A stretch of DNA of 64,000 bases from Streptomyces toxytricini (GTDB lineage Bacteria; Actinomycetota; Actinomycetes; Streptomycetales; Streptomycetaceae). The stretch is from positions 62,001 through 126,000 of the forward strand of contig NZ_BMTY01000023.1 in NCBI RefSeq assembly GCF_014649915.1, in the 5' to 3' direction. The notes under the pieces are model-generated. The model was not told the DNA's origin, searched no databases, and saw only the letters and a list, made by a program, of their open reading frames with translations. The position numbers and the translations under genes are program-made. Shown piece by piece: positions 26,482 through 33,717 of the stretch; the stretch's first letter is position 1; every line of letters starts with the position of its first letter.

Positions 26482-28743
26482 GTGGGAGACACACCGGCGC
26501 GGGACCCCGGGGCCGGCCACCGGCGGCTGGGCGAGGCGCTGCTCGACCTCCGCGCCGCGGCCGGCGCGTCCATCGGCATGCTGTACCTGCCGGCGCCCAC
26601 GCAGGGCATGCTGCACCTCGCGCTCACGATCGGCGTGGCCCGGGAATTCGCCGTCCCCTGGTCCCGGGTCGGGCTGCGGGACCCCATCCCGGTCGCCGAC
26701 GCCGTCCGCGAGCGGCGGCTGGTGTGGCTGGGCGGCCAGGAGGAGACGGCGAGCCGGTACCCGCGCCTCGGCCTCGTCGTCCCGTACCGCTTCTCCCTCG
26801 CCGCCACGCCGCTCGACACCGAGCCCGACGCGGGCGCGGCGGCGGGCGCAGGGCTGGTCATGCTGTGGCCCGGCTCCCACGGGCACGAGCTCGCCGAGCG
26901 CGAGCGGGAGGCCCTCGCGGCGGGGTGCGCGCGCCTCGCCGGAATCCTGCGCCGGGCCGCGGACGACGGCCACCCCGTCCGGGCGGCCGCCCACCCGGTC
27001 ATCCTCGCGCCGCGGCCGCCGCCCACCCCGGGGCCCGTCGAGGCGGCCGCCGCCATGGCCTTCATCCGGCGGCTGCCCGGCGGCAGCTGCGCACTGGACC
27101 TGAACGGGAAGATCACCTTCATCACCCAGGAGGCCGCCGACCTGCTCGGCTCCCCGGTCCGGCGGCTCGTCGGCGCGCTGCCGTGGGAGGCCCTGCCCTG
27201 GATGGACACCCCCGCCATCGAGGAGCACTACCGGGCGGCCGTGATGAGCCGGCTGCCGCGCAGCTTCACCGCCGTGCACCCGGCCGGCCACCGGGTGCGC
27301 TTCGACCTCCATCCCGACGACTCGGGGATCAGCGTCCGGATCACCGCCGACGACGGACCCGCCGCCGCCGAGGGGGCCCTCGGCCCCGACGTGGCCGTCG
27401 AACCGCCGCCTCCGCCTCCGCCTCCGCCCCCGCCCGCGCACGCCCGCCCCGCGGCCGCGGCGGACGCCGCCGCCCGCCCTCCCGCGGCGTCCGAGCCGGG
27501 CCCGGAGCAGCGGGTGGCCCCCGGCCCCAGCCGGGCCACCGCCCTCTACCAGCTGATGCATTTGGCGGCCAGCCTCACCGAGGCCGCGCACGCGCAGGAC
27601 GTCGTCGACAAGGCGGCCGACCAGCTGGTGCCCGCGCTCGGCGCCCAGGCCATGGCCCTGCTCGTCGAGGAGGAGCGCCGCCTGCGCATCGTCGGCCACC
27701 GCGGCTACACCGACGAGCTCATGGCCCGCTTCGACGGCCTGCCCGTCACCGGCGAGAGCCCGACGACCGAGGTCATCCGGACCCGCACCCCGCTGTTCTT
27801 CGAGAGCCCGGCCGCACTGCTGGCGGCCTACCCCGGCACCGACATCGAGGACGGCATGGGAGCCTGGGGCTTCGTTCCGCTCATCACCTCCAACCGGCCG
27901 GTGGGCTGCCTCGTCCTCGCGTACTCCCGCCCCCGGCCCTTCGCCGCCGGCGAGAAGGCCGTCCTCATCTCGCTGGCGGGCCTGATCGCCCAGGCCCTGG
28001 AGCGTGCCCGGCTCTACGACTCCGCCTACCAGCTGGCCCGCAGCCTCCAGACCGGGCTGCTGCCCCACGACCTGCCGCACGTCCCCCGCCTTGAGGTGGC
28101 CGCCCGCTACCTGCCCGCCGGGCACGGCCTGGACATCGGCGGCGACTTCTACGACCTGATCCACATCGACGGCACGACGGCCGCCGCCGCGATCGGCGAC
28201 GTCCAGGGCCACAACGTCGGCGCCGCCGCCCTGATGGGCCAGGTCCGCACCGCGGTGCACGCCTCGGCCGGAGCCCCGCCCGCCGAGGTCCTCGCCCGCA
28301 CCAACCGGCTGCTCACCGACCTGGAGCCCGGCCTGTTCACCAGCTGCCTGTACGCGCACATCGACCTCGGCCGCCACCGGGCCCGCCTGGCCACCGCCGG
28401 GCACCCGCCGCCGCTGCTGCGCCGCGCCGACGGCACCGCGGAGGTCGTCGACCTCCCGCCCGGGCTGCTGCTCGGCATCGACCCCGACGCCGGCTACACG
28501 GCCGCCGAGATCCCCTTCGAGCCGGGGTCCCTGCTCGCCCTCTACACCGACGGGCTCGTCGAGAGCCCGGCACTCGACATCGAGGAGACCATCGCCGGGG
28601 TCGCGGCCCACCTCGCCCGCGCCGCGGGGGACCGGCCCCTCGAAGCGGTCGCGGACGACCTCCTGAGCCACGCCCGCGGCCGGGTGCCCGCGACCGACGA
28701 CATCGCGCTCCTGCTGCTGCGCTCCCGCCTCCCCGGCGACTGA
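26482..28743 (+). CDS. PP2C/SpoIIE phosphatase with GAF-PAS-GAF sensors
   Basis: 753 residues from GTG 26482 (the ribosome site is weak). An N-terminal GAF-like domain (about 10-160), a PAS domain (about 188-290), a run of about eleven prolines (about residue 311), a second GAF (about 355-515) and a C-terminal SpoIIE phosphatase (about 530-750) with DIGGDFYDL, IGDVQGHNVGAA, LLALYTDGLVES and ATDDIALLLL intact. The likely target is a phosphorylated STAS anti-anti-sigma factor elsewhere. Monocistronic, after the chitinase terminator. Stimulus unknown. Confidence 0.9.
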   Translation: MGDTPARDPGAGHRRLGEALLDLRAAAGASIGMLYLPAPTQGMLHLALTIGVAREFAVPWSRVGLRDPIPVADAVRERRLVWLGGQEETASRYPRLGLVVPYRFSLAATPLDTEPDAGAAAGAGLVMLWPGSHGHELAEREREALAAGCARLAGILRRAADDGHPVRAAAHPVILAPRPPPTPGPVEAAAAMAFIRRLPGGSCALDLNGKITFITQEAADLLGSPVRRLVGALPWEALPWMDTPAIEEHYRAAVMSRLPRSFTAVHPAGHRVRFDLHPDDSGISVRITADDGPAAAEGALGPDVAVEPPPPPPPPPPPAHARPAAAADAAARPPAASEPGPEQRVAPGPSRATALYQLMHLAASLTEAAHAQDVVDKAADQLVPALGAQAMALLVEEERRLRIVGHRGYTDELMARFDGLPVTGESPTTEVIRTRTPLFFESPAALLAAYPGTDIEDGMGAWGFVPLITSNRPVGCLVLAYSRPRPFAAGEKAVLISLAGLIAQALERARLYDSAYQLARSLQTGLLPHDLPHVPRLEVAARYLPAGHGLDIGGDFYDLIHIDGTTAAAAIGDVQGHNVGAAALMGQVRTAVHASAGAPPAEVLARTNRLLTDLEPGLFTSCLYAHIDLGRHRARLATAGHPPPLLRRADGTAEVVDLPPGLLLGIDPDAGYTAAEIPFEPGSLLALYTDGLVESPALDIEETIAGVAAHLARAAGDRPLEAVADDLLSHARGRVPATDDIALLLLRSRLPGD

Positions 28744-29107
28744 GCCGCCGCCCGCCCCTCGTACGCGGACCGCACCGACGACTTCCGGACACGGGCGGCC
28801 TCGACCCCGGCCACCGCGCGGAACCGATCCCGCCGATCTGCGTACCCGCCCCACCGCACCCTCCGGGCATCCGCCGCGACGCGTGACGGGCGGTAACCCC
28901 GTTGTCCTGCAAGGGCGCAGAGCCTCCCGGGCGCCTCCGGAACCCGGACGGCGGTGACGGACCGCGGCGCCCGGGACACGCGCCGTCGATCTCCCGGTAC
29001 GCCCACGATGGCCTGATATCGACGTTTGTGATGGACATGCCTGGCATGATGCGCCGCACGTTACTTGCCGGTAGCGCAATTCCCCCCAACCAGAAGGTCC
29101 TACGTAC
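28744..29107. other. 364-base promoter region of lipoprotein gene
   Basis: No gene seen. A perfect palindrome CATGCC-T-GGCATG (29036-29048) lies 60 bases before the GTG at 29108, in a locally less GC-rich stretch (28995-29085). Confidence 0.45.
29036..29048. promoter_or_regulatory. palindrome upstream of lipoprotein gene
   Basis: CATGCCTGGCATG has 6-base arms around a single T, 60 bases before the start codon of the gene at 29108. Candidate operator. Confidence 0.35.
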
Positions 29108-30571
29108 GTGCGCACTCTCGCCAGACGGCTCCTGCTCCCTGGCCTCACGACCCTGGCGCTCACCGCCACCGGCTGCTCCTCGTCACCCCAGCCCGCCCCG
29201 GCTCCCCCCACCTCCCTCGGAATGCCCGCCGCCCCGGCCCCCGTCGCCGACGGCACGCAGCAGCTCGAGGTCGCCGCGGCCCCGCAGGACGAGCCCGCCT
29301 CCGCCGGCATGGCCCGCGTCGGCGCCGGCAAGGGCACGCCGGAGAAGGCCGCGCTGAAGGTGGCCTCCTTCGACAAGGCGACCGGGAAGGCCGTCATAGC
29401 CCCGGCGAAGCCCAAGGCGCCCGCCCCGTCGAAGGACCCGAAGGGGTCCGCCCCCGCGCAGAACACGCCCTCGCCCGGCGGCTCCCCGAGCGGCTCCGCC
29501 GCACCGGACAAGCCGGTCGCCGTCGGTGACGTCATCGCCAGCGCCCCCGTGCCCGGCGCCCCCGACGGCCTCCTCGCGAAGGTCACCGAGGTCGGGAAGA
29601 AGACCGACCGGGGCATCGAGGTCAAGACCGCCCCGACGACCCTGTCCGCCGTCCTCAACGACGACAAGGCCGACGGCAAGGTCCCCGTCGACCCGTCCAC
29701 CGTCACGGTCGAACCGCTGATGAAGGGCGTCACGTTCTCCTGGGCCAAGGGCCAGGGCCTGAAGTTCGGCCCCGAGGGCGCCAAGCTGCCCCTGGGCAAC
29801 CTGCGCCTCGACGTGAACGCCCCCATCGAGACCGCGCCCGGCGCCCCCGTCTCGGCGGGCGCCTCGGTGTCCGGGTTCGTGCAGCTCGCGCCCACCGTCG
29901 AGTTCGCGTACGACGGCTCCGGCGGCACCGGCCCGCGCGGCGCGTTCCTCGGCATGAGCGGCGACTGGGCCTCGCAGTGGAGCCTCAAGGGCCACGCGGC
30001 CGCGACCACCGGCGGCCCGAAGCGGATCCCGTTCGCCAAGCTGCACAGCGCGCCCGTCATCCAGGTAGGCCCGGTGCCCGTCGTGGTCAACCTCGACCTG
30101 ACCTGCTTCATCCAGGTGGAGGCCGACGGCCGCGTCACGCTGGAGGTCAAGCAGGACGTCAAGGGCGACTTCCGCGTCGGAGGCAGCTACGCCTCGGGCA
30201 AGGGCTGGACCCCGGTCAGCACCTCGAAGGTGGAGAGCACCCCGGTGACGGCCGAGGTCACCGCCGCCGGAAAGGTCAAGGCCGCGCTCGGCGCCGAGGC
30301 CTCCGTCGGCCTGTACGGGGCCGTCGGCGTCTCCGCCGAGTTCGCCCCCTACCTGCGCGGCGAGGGCGACGTGAAGGCCGCCGCCTCCAGCGACGGCAAG
30401 GCGTCGGTCAGCGGCGCCTGGGCGCTCTACGGCGGCTTCGACCTGAGCGGCAACCTCCAGCTCCAGCTGTCTCTGTTCGGCACGCCGATCTTCGAACGGC
30501 GCATCCCGCTCGGCTCGCTCAACCGCGAATGGCACCTGGCCGGCGGCAAGGCCGCCGTCCGGCGCGGCTGA
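29108..30571 (+). CDS. beta-rich lipoprotein of unknown function
   Basis: 487 residues from GTG 29108. A type II signal peptide ends in the lipobox ATG-C23, so the protein should be lipid-anchored outside the membrane. A Pro/Ala-rich linker (about 25-140) leads into a long beta-strand-rich body with alternating hydrophobic residues and many Val/Lys (FSWAKGQGLKFGPEGAKLPL; VEADGRVTLEVKQDVKGDFRV; ASVGLYGAVGVSAEFAPYLR). No catalytic motif is recognised. It reads like a beta-sandwich or barrel-like surface domain. A strong hairpin follows. Not recognised. Confidence 0.8.
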   Translation: MRTLARRLLLPGLTTLALTATGCSSSPQPAPAPPTSLGMPAAPAPVADGTQQLEVAAAPQDEPASAGMARVGAGKGTPEKAALKVASFDKATGKAVIAPAKPKAPAPSKDPKGSAPAQNTPSPGGSPSGSAAPDKPVAVGDVIASAPVPGAPDGLLAKVTEVGKKTDRGIEVKTAPTTLSAVLNDDKADGKVPVDPSTVTVEPLMKGVTFSWAKGQGLKFGPEGAKLPLGNLRLDVNAPIETAPGAPVSAGASVSGFVQLAPTVEFAYDGSGGTGPRGAFLGMSGDWASQWSLKGHAAATTGGPKRIPFAKLHSAPVIQVGPVPVVVNLDLTCFIQVEADGRVTLEVKQDVKGDFRVGGSYASGKGWTPVSTSKVESTPVTAEVTAAGKVKAALGAEASVGLYGAVGVSAEFAPYLRGEGDVKAAASSDGKASVSGAWALYGGFDLSGNLQLQLSLFGTPIFERRIPLGSLNREWHLAGGKAAVRRG

Positions 30572-30602
30572 CGGCGCCCCGGGCACAGCACCCGGACGCC
30601 AA

Positions 30603-30641
30603 GGCGCGGCACGGCGGGATCGAACCCCCGCGTGCCGCGCC
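30603..30641. terminator. 11-bp perfect hairpin between convergent genes
   Basis: GGCGCGGCACG (30603-30613) pairs perfectly with CGTGCCGCGCC (30631-30641); CGGG/CCCG extend the stem inside. It lies between convergent stops at 30571 and 30655. On the minus strand the apex reads GGTTCGAT, like a tRNA T-loop, but no tRNA is present. Confidence 0.75.
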
Positions 30642-30654
30642 GTCGTCCACCGGA

Positions 30655-31239
30655 TCAGGCCGCAGCCGCCCGGCCGAACTGGTCGTAGTTGTAGACACCC
30701 ATGTAGACGGGGCTCCAGGCCGACTCGCCCGCCCCGCAGGCGCCCAGCACCACCGGGGAGCGCCGGCCGGTGTCCCGCAGGCACTGGCCCGAGGTCACCT
30801 CGACGAGCTCCCAGCGGTCGCCCGCGACCGGGGAGTTGCGCCAGGTGAAGACGCCGCAGCCGCTGCCCGTGCCGACGACGAGCGGCGCACCGGGCACCGC
30901 ACCGCCCTGCGGGGTGAGGCAGTACACCCCGAAGAGGCCGATCGAGAACGAGCCGTTGCCGGCCTGGTGGAAGGTGAACCGCTGGTGCAGTGCGGTCTTG
31001 CAGTCGAACGTCTGGATGACCTTCCCGAGCCCGGGCCGCCCGCCGCCCTGCATGTCGAGGCACTTCCCGCTCGGCGGCTTCAGGTTGTACGTGTAGGCGC
31101 TGCGGAAGCTGGTGGTGTAGTGCACCCCCGGGTCCGCGGAGGCCGACGCCGAAGCCGACGCCGGGAGGAGCAGGACGAACAGGCCTGCGAGCGCGGCCAG
31201 CAGACCGCCCCCGCCCCACCGAACAGACTTGCCGGTCAC
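30655..31239 (-). CDS. secreted ricin-type beta-trefoil lectin
   Basis: 194 residues from GTG 31239 (GGAGAG 5 bases upstream). A signal peptide (about 1-35, ending ASASA) is followed by a single RICIN-like domain with repeats around GKCLDMQGGG, YCLTPQGG and GQCLRDTGRR, each with the Cys and the QxF/W-type core (QRFTFHQAGNGSFSIG). Such domains bind galactose- or xylan-type glycans. There is no attached enzyme, so it is probably a secreted lectin or inhibitor-like protein. It is divergent from the orphan response regulator at 31360. Confidence 0.82.
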   Translation of the reverse strand: MTGKSVRWGGGGLLAALAGLFVLLLPASASASASADPGVHYTTSFRSAYTYNLKPPSGKCLDMQGGGRPGLGKVIQTFDCKTALHQRFTFHQAGNGSFSIGLFGVYCLTPQGGAVPGAPLVVGTGSGCGVFTWRNSPVAGDRWELVEVTSGQCLRDTGRRSPVVLGACGAGESAWSPVYMGVYNYDQFGRAAAA

Positions 31240-31273
31240 GTGATCTCTCCTGTCTCAAGACCTTCTTGACGCC

Positions 31274-31319
31274 CTGAACGTAGCGAGATCAACTGAACAC
31301 CCGGTACCCGCCCGTTCAG
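31274..31319. promoter_or_regulatory. CTGAAC repeats between lectin and response regulator genes
   Basis: CTGAAC occurs at 31274-31279 and 31293-31298 (19-base spacing), and its inverse GTTCAG at 31314-31319. Direct and inverted copies in a divergent promoter region suggest binding sites, possibly of the adjacent LuxR-type regulator. Confidence 0.4.
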
Positions 31320-31359
31320 GGGGGTGTGTCACCGTGGGTGCGTTTTTTCGGGGGTGCGG

Positions 31360-32007
31360 GTGGACGGGGCGGTGACCGGCGCGGTCACGGTGGCGGCGGT
31401 CGACGACGACCGGATGCTGCTGGACGGACTGCGCTCCTGGCTGGCCGGCACCGACCGGCTGCGGCTGCTCGCCGCGGTGCCCACCGTCGGGGACCTCCTC
31501 GCCGGGCCGGGCCGCACCGCGGACGTGGTCCTCCTCGACCTCCTCCTGCGGGACGGCTCCGTACCGGAGGACAACGTGCGCCGGGTCCGCGCGGCCGGCC
31601 CCCGGGTCCTCGTCATCAGCACGGTCGCGGACCGCTCCCGGATCGTCTCCGCCGTCGCCGCGGGCGCGGACGGCTACCTCACCAAGGACCACGACCTCCC
31701 GACCCTGGTCGAGGCCGTCGCCACCGTGGCCGCCGGCGGTACGGCGCACTCGCCCGAACTGGCCTTCGCCTGGGTCCACGACACGGCCGGCGACCGCCCC
31801 CGGCTTGCCCCCCGCGAGCTGGAGGTGCTGCGGTACTACGCCTCCGGGCTGACCCTCAAGGCGACGGCCCGCCGCGCCGGCATCAGCCCGAACACGGCCA
31901 AGTTCTACCTGGACCGGGTGAAGGAGAAGTACCGGGAGGCGGGCCGCCCCGCGTACACGAAGATCGACCTGGCCCACCGGGCCCGCGAGGACGGCCACGC
32001 CCCCTGA
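31360..32007 (+). CDS. orphan LuxR-type response regulator
   Basis: 215 residues from GTG 31360; GTG at 31324 or 31354 is possible. The receiver domain (about 9-125) has the acidic pair VDDD, the phospho-acceptor Asp in VVLLDLLL, and the conserved Lys in GYLTKD. The C-terminal LuxR HTH (about 148-205) reads LAPRELEVLRYYASGLTLKATARRAGISPNTAKFYLDRV. No kinase gene is adjacent, so it is an orphan. A transcription factor next to a rodlin gene could have a developmental role. The gene ends in a very strong hairpin. Confidence 0.85.
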   Translation: MDGAVTGAVTVAAVDDDRMLLDGLRSWLAGTDRLRLLAAVPTVGDLLAGPGRTADVVLLDLLLRDGSVPEDNVRRVRAAGPRVLVISTVADRSRIVSAVAAGADGYLTKDHDLPTLVEAVATVAAGGTAHSPELAFAWVHDTAGDRPRLAPRELEVLRYYASGLTLKATARRAGISPNTAKFYLDRVKEKYREAGRPAYTKIDLAHRAREDGHAP

Positions 32008-32013
32008 CGGCGG

Positions 32014-32060
32014 CCGGCCCCGGTCCCGCCCCCGTGGTGCGGGGGCGGGACCGGGGCCGG
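32014..32060. terminator. 21-bp perfect hairpin between convergent genes
   Basis: Bases 32014-32034 pair perfectly with 32040-32060 over the 5-base loop TGGTG. It lies between the stops of the response regulator (32007) and the rodlin (32078), and should terminate both. Confidence 0.85.
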
Positions 32061-32077
32061 TGCGCGGAAGGCGGGCG

Positions 32078-32491
32078 TCAGCTGCCGGCGGAGAGGTTGC
32101 CGGAGAGGACGGGGATGTTGCTGAGGATGTGCGAGAGGGACTCGTCGCCCTTGGCCTGGGTCGAGTTCTCGGCGCACTGCTGGTTCATCGGGTTGGACAG
32201 GACGTTGACGTCCTGGACGCCGATGTTCGCCAGGATGGCGACCAGCGACTGCGCGTTCACCTTCACCGGCACGCCGAGGCACGGCTTGTTGAGCGAGCCC
32301 TGCACCAGGGAGGCCTGCGGGCTCAGCGCGCCCTCCGTCTTCTGGTTGCCGTAGATCTGCGCCGCGTTGTTGCCGTTCACGGTGTTGATGCCGTTGTCGT
32401 TGCCGATGGCCATGGCCGGGGTGGCCAGGGCGGCGCCCGCGCCGAGGAGGGAGGCGGCGACGACGACCGTGTTGGCGGCCTTCTTGAGCAT
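32078..32491 (-). CDS. rodlin (spore/aerial hypha surface protein)
   Basis: 137 residues, the length of RdlA/RdlB. A signal peptide (about 1-28, ending AMA) leads into the rodlin body: GNDNGINTVNGN, LSPQASLVQGSLNKPCLG, and the C-terminal block QNQQC-like NQQCAENSTQAKGDESLSHIL then PVLSGNLSAGS, with the two conserved Cys. Rodlins organise chaplin fibrils into the rodlet layer on aerial hyphae and spores. ATG 32491 follows AGGAACACG. This is a single copy, whereas some species carry two divergent ones. A near-palindrome lies in the 5' region. Confidence 0.95.
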   Translation of the reverse strand: MLKKAANTVVVAASLLGAGAALATPAMAIGNDNGINTVNGNNAAQIYGNQKTEGALSPQASLVQGSLNKPCLGVPVKVNAQSLVAILANIGVQDVNVLSNPMNQQCAENSTQAKGDESLSHILSNIPVLSGNLSAGS

Positions 32492-32515
32492 CGTGTTCCT
32501 GTTCGTTGTGGGGGT

Positions 32516-32546
32516 TGCTGTTGCCCGTGCATGCAGTGCAACAGCA
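32516..32546. promoter_or_regulatory. inverted repeat upstream of rodlin
   Basis: TGCTGTTGC (32516-32524) and GCAACAGCA (32538-32546) are perfect inverse copies around a central TGCATGCA (32528-32535), 25-55 bases before the rodlin ATG. It is either an operator or a 5' UTR hairpin. Confidence 0.5.
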
Positions 32547-32586
32547 CAGCGGGGGAGAGGTTGCGCGCCACCACTCGCAGGAGTGA

Positions 32587-32622
32587 CCGGGGTCCGCCCG
32601 CCGGACGACGGGCGGACCCCGG
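32587..32622 (-). terminator. 14-bp perfect hairpin after Vgb-like gene
   Basis: CCGGGGTCCGCCCG (32587-32600) pairs with CGGGCGGACCCCGG (32609-32622) over 8 bases, just after the stop at 32630 in the direction of transcription. It separates this gene from rodlin. Confidence 0.8.
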
Positions 32623-32629
32623 CCGCACC

Positions 32630-33559
32630 TCACTCCCCGGCCGGGTCGAGGCGGGCGATCGCGCCGTGCTCCAGGGCCGCGTACAGGGCGCCGTCCGGTC
32701 CGAAGGCCAGGCCGTGGGGCTCGCTGCCGGTGCCGGGCAGCCCGTACGCGGTCACCCGGCCGTCGGGGGAGAGCCGGCCGATGCGGCCCGTCGCCCACTC
32801 GGTGAACCAGCAGGCGCCGTCCGGACCGGCGGTGACGGCGTGCGGCCGGCAGCCCGGATCGGGCAGCGGGAACTCCGTGACGTCGCCGCCGGTGGTGATC
32901 CGGCCGATCCGGCCGGCGGCGATCTCGGTGAACCACAGGGCGCCGTCGGAGCCGGCCGCCAGTCCGACCGGTCCGCAGGCCGGATCCGGCAGCGGGTACA
33001 GGGTGACGTCGCCGCCGGTGGTGATCCGGCCGACGGCGCCGGCCCGGTTGAGGGTGAACCACAGCGCGCCGTCCGGCCCCGCGGTGATGAAGGCGGGGAA
33101 GGCGTCGGCCTGCGGGAGCGGGAACTCGGTGACGTCGCCGCCGGTGGTGATCCGCCCGATCCGGCCGGCCGCGGACAGGGTGAACCAGAGCGCTCCGTCG
33201 GCGCCGGCGGCGATGCCGTACGGGGCGGCCGCCGGCCCGGTGCCCGCGGTGGGGAGGGCGAAGGAGCGGACGCTGCCGTCGGTGGTGATGCGGCCGATGC
33301 GGTCGTCCCGCATGCGGGTGAACCACAGGGCGCCGTCGGGGCCCGCGGTGATCAGCGAGGGCCCGCAGCCGGCGTGGTCCAGCGGGAACTCCTCGACCGC
33401 GGCCGGGCCGCCGTCCGAGAGCCCCGCGGCGGGCAGACGGGCGATCCGCCCCGCGTGGACGAGGGTGCACCACAGGGCGCCGTCGGGTCCCGCGGCGAGC
33501 GCGTACGGGCCGGACGCGGGGTCGGAGACGGGGAAGGTGCGCAGACGGGGGGAGGTCAT
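32630..33559 (-). CDS. virginiamycin B lyase-like beta-propeller
   Basis: 309 residues, close to the roughly 300 of Vgb. Seven blades repeat GPDGALWFT and GRIGRITT-G-DVTEFPLP. Vgb lyases linearise type B streptogramins; the catalytic region of the family lies in the last blades with His and Glu residues, and here GSEPHGLAFGPDGALYAALEHGAIARL supplies an EPH and an EH pair. I cannot confirm every catalytic position without alignment. The ATG start at 33559 has only a distant GAGGAG. It lies downstream of, and on the same strand as, an ABC-F protection gene, with 158 bases between. The alternative is a non-catalytic SMP-30/NHL-like propeller. Confidence 0.82.
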   Translation of the reverse strand: MTSPRLRTFPVSDPASGPYALAAGPDGALWCTLVHAGRIARLPAAGLSDGGPAAVEEFPLDHAGCGPSLITAGPDGALWFTRMRDDRIGRITTDGSVRSFALPTAGTGPAAAPYGIAAGADGALWFTLSAAGRIGRITTGGDVTEFPLPQADAFPAFITAGPDGALWFTLNRAGAVGRITTGGDVTLYPLPDPACGPVGLAAGSDGALWFTEIAAGRIGRITTGGDVTEFPLPDPGCRPHAVTAGPDGACWFTEWATGRIGRLSPDGRVTAYGLPGTGSEPHGLAFGPDGALYAALEHGAIARLDPAGE

Positions 33560-33717
33560 ACGGGGCGGGCACTCCTCGGGGCGGCGGTCGGTTCCGGGGG
33601 CGGTTGCGGTGCGGGGTGCGGTGGTCCGGTGCAGGGCGGATTCCCTTCGGTTCGGTACGGGCGGACGCGCCCGGGCGGGAGTACCGGCGGGCCGTACGGG
33701 GCCGACCGGCGGGCGGT

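Noticed and set aside
27403..27438. CCGCCTCCG-type tandem repeat
   Set aside because: It encodes a run of prolines between sensor domains of the phosphatase; a coding repeat, not an element.
30614..30630. tRNA T-arm-like sequence on the minus strand
   Set aside because: Only the T-loop matches; the third T-stem pair fails and there is no acceptor, D or anticodon arm, so it is a terminator loop.
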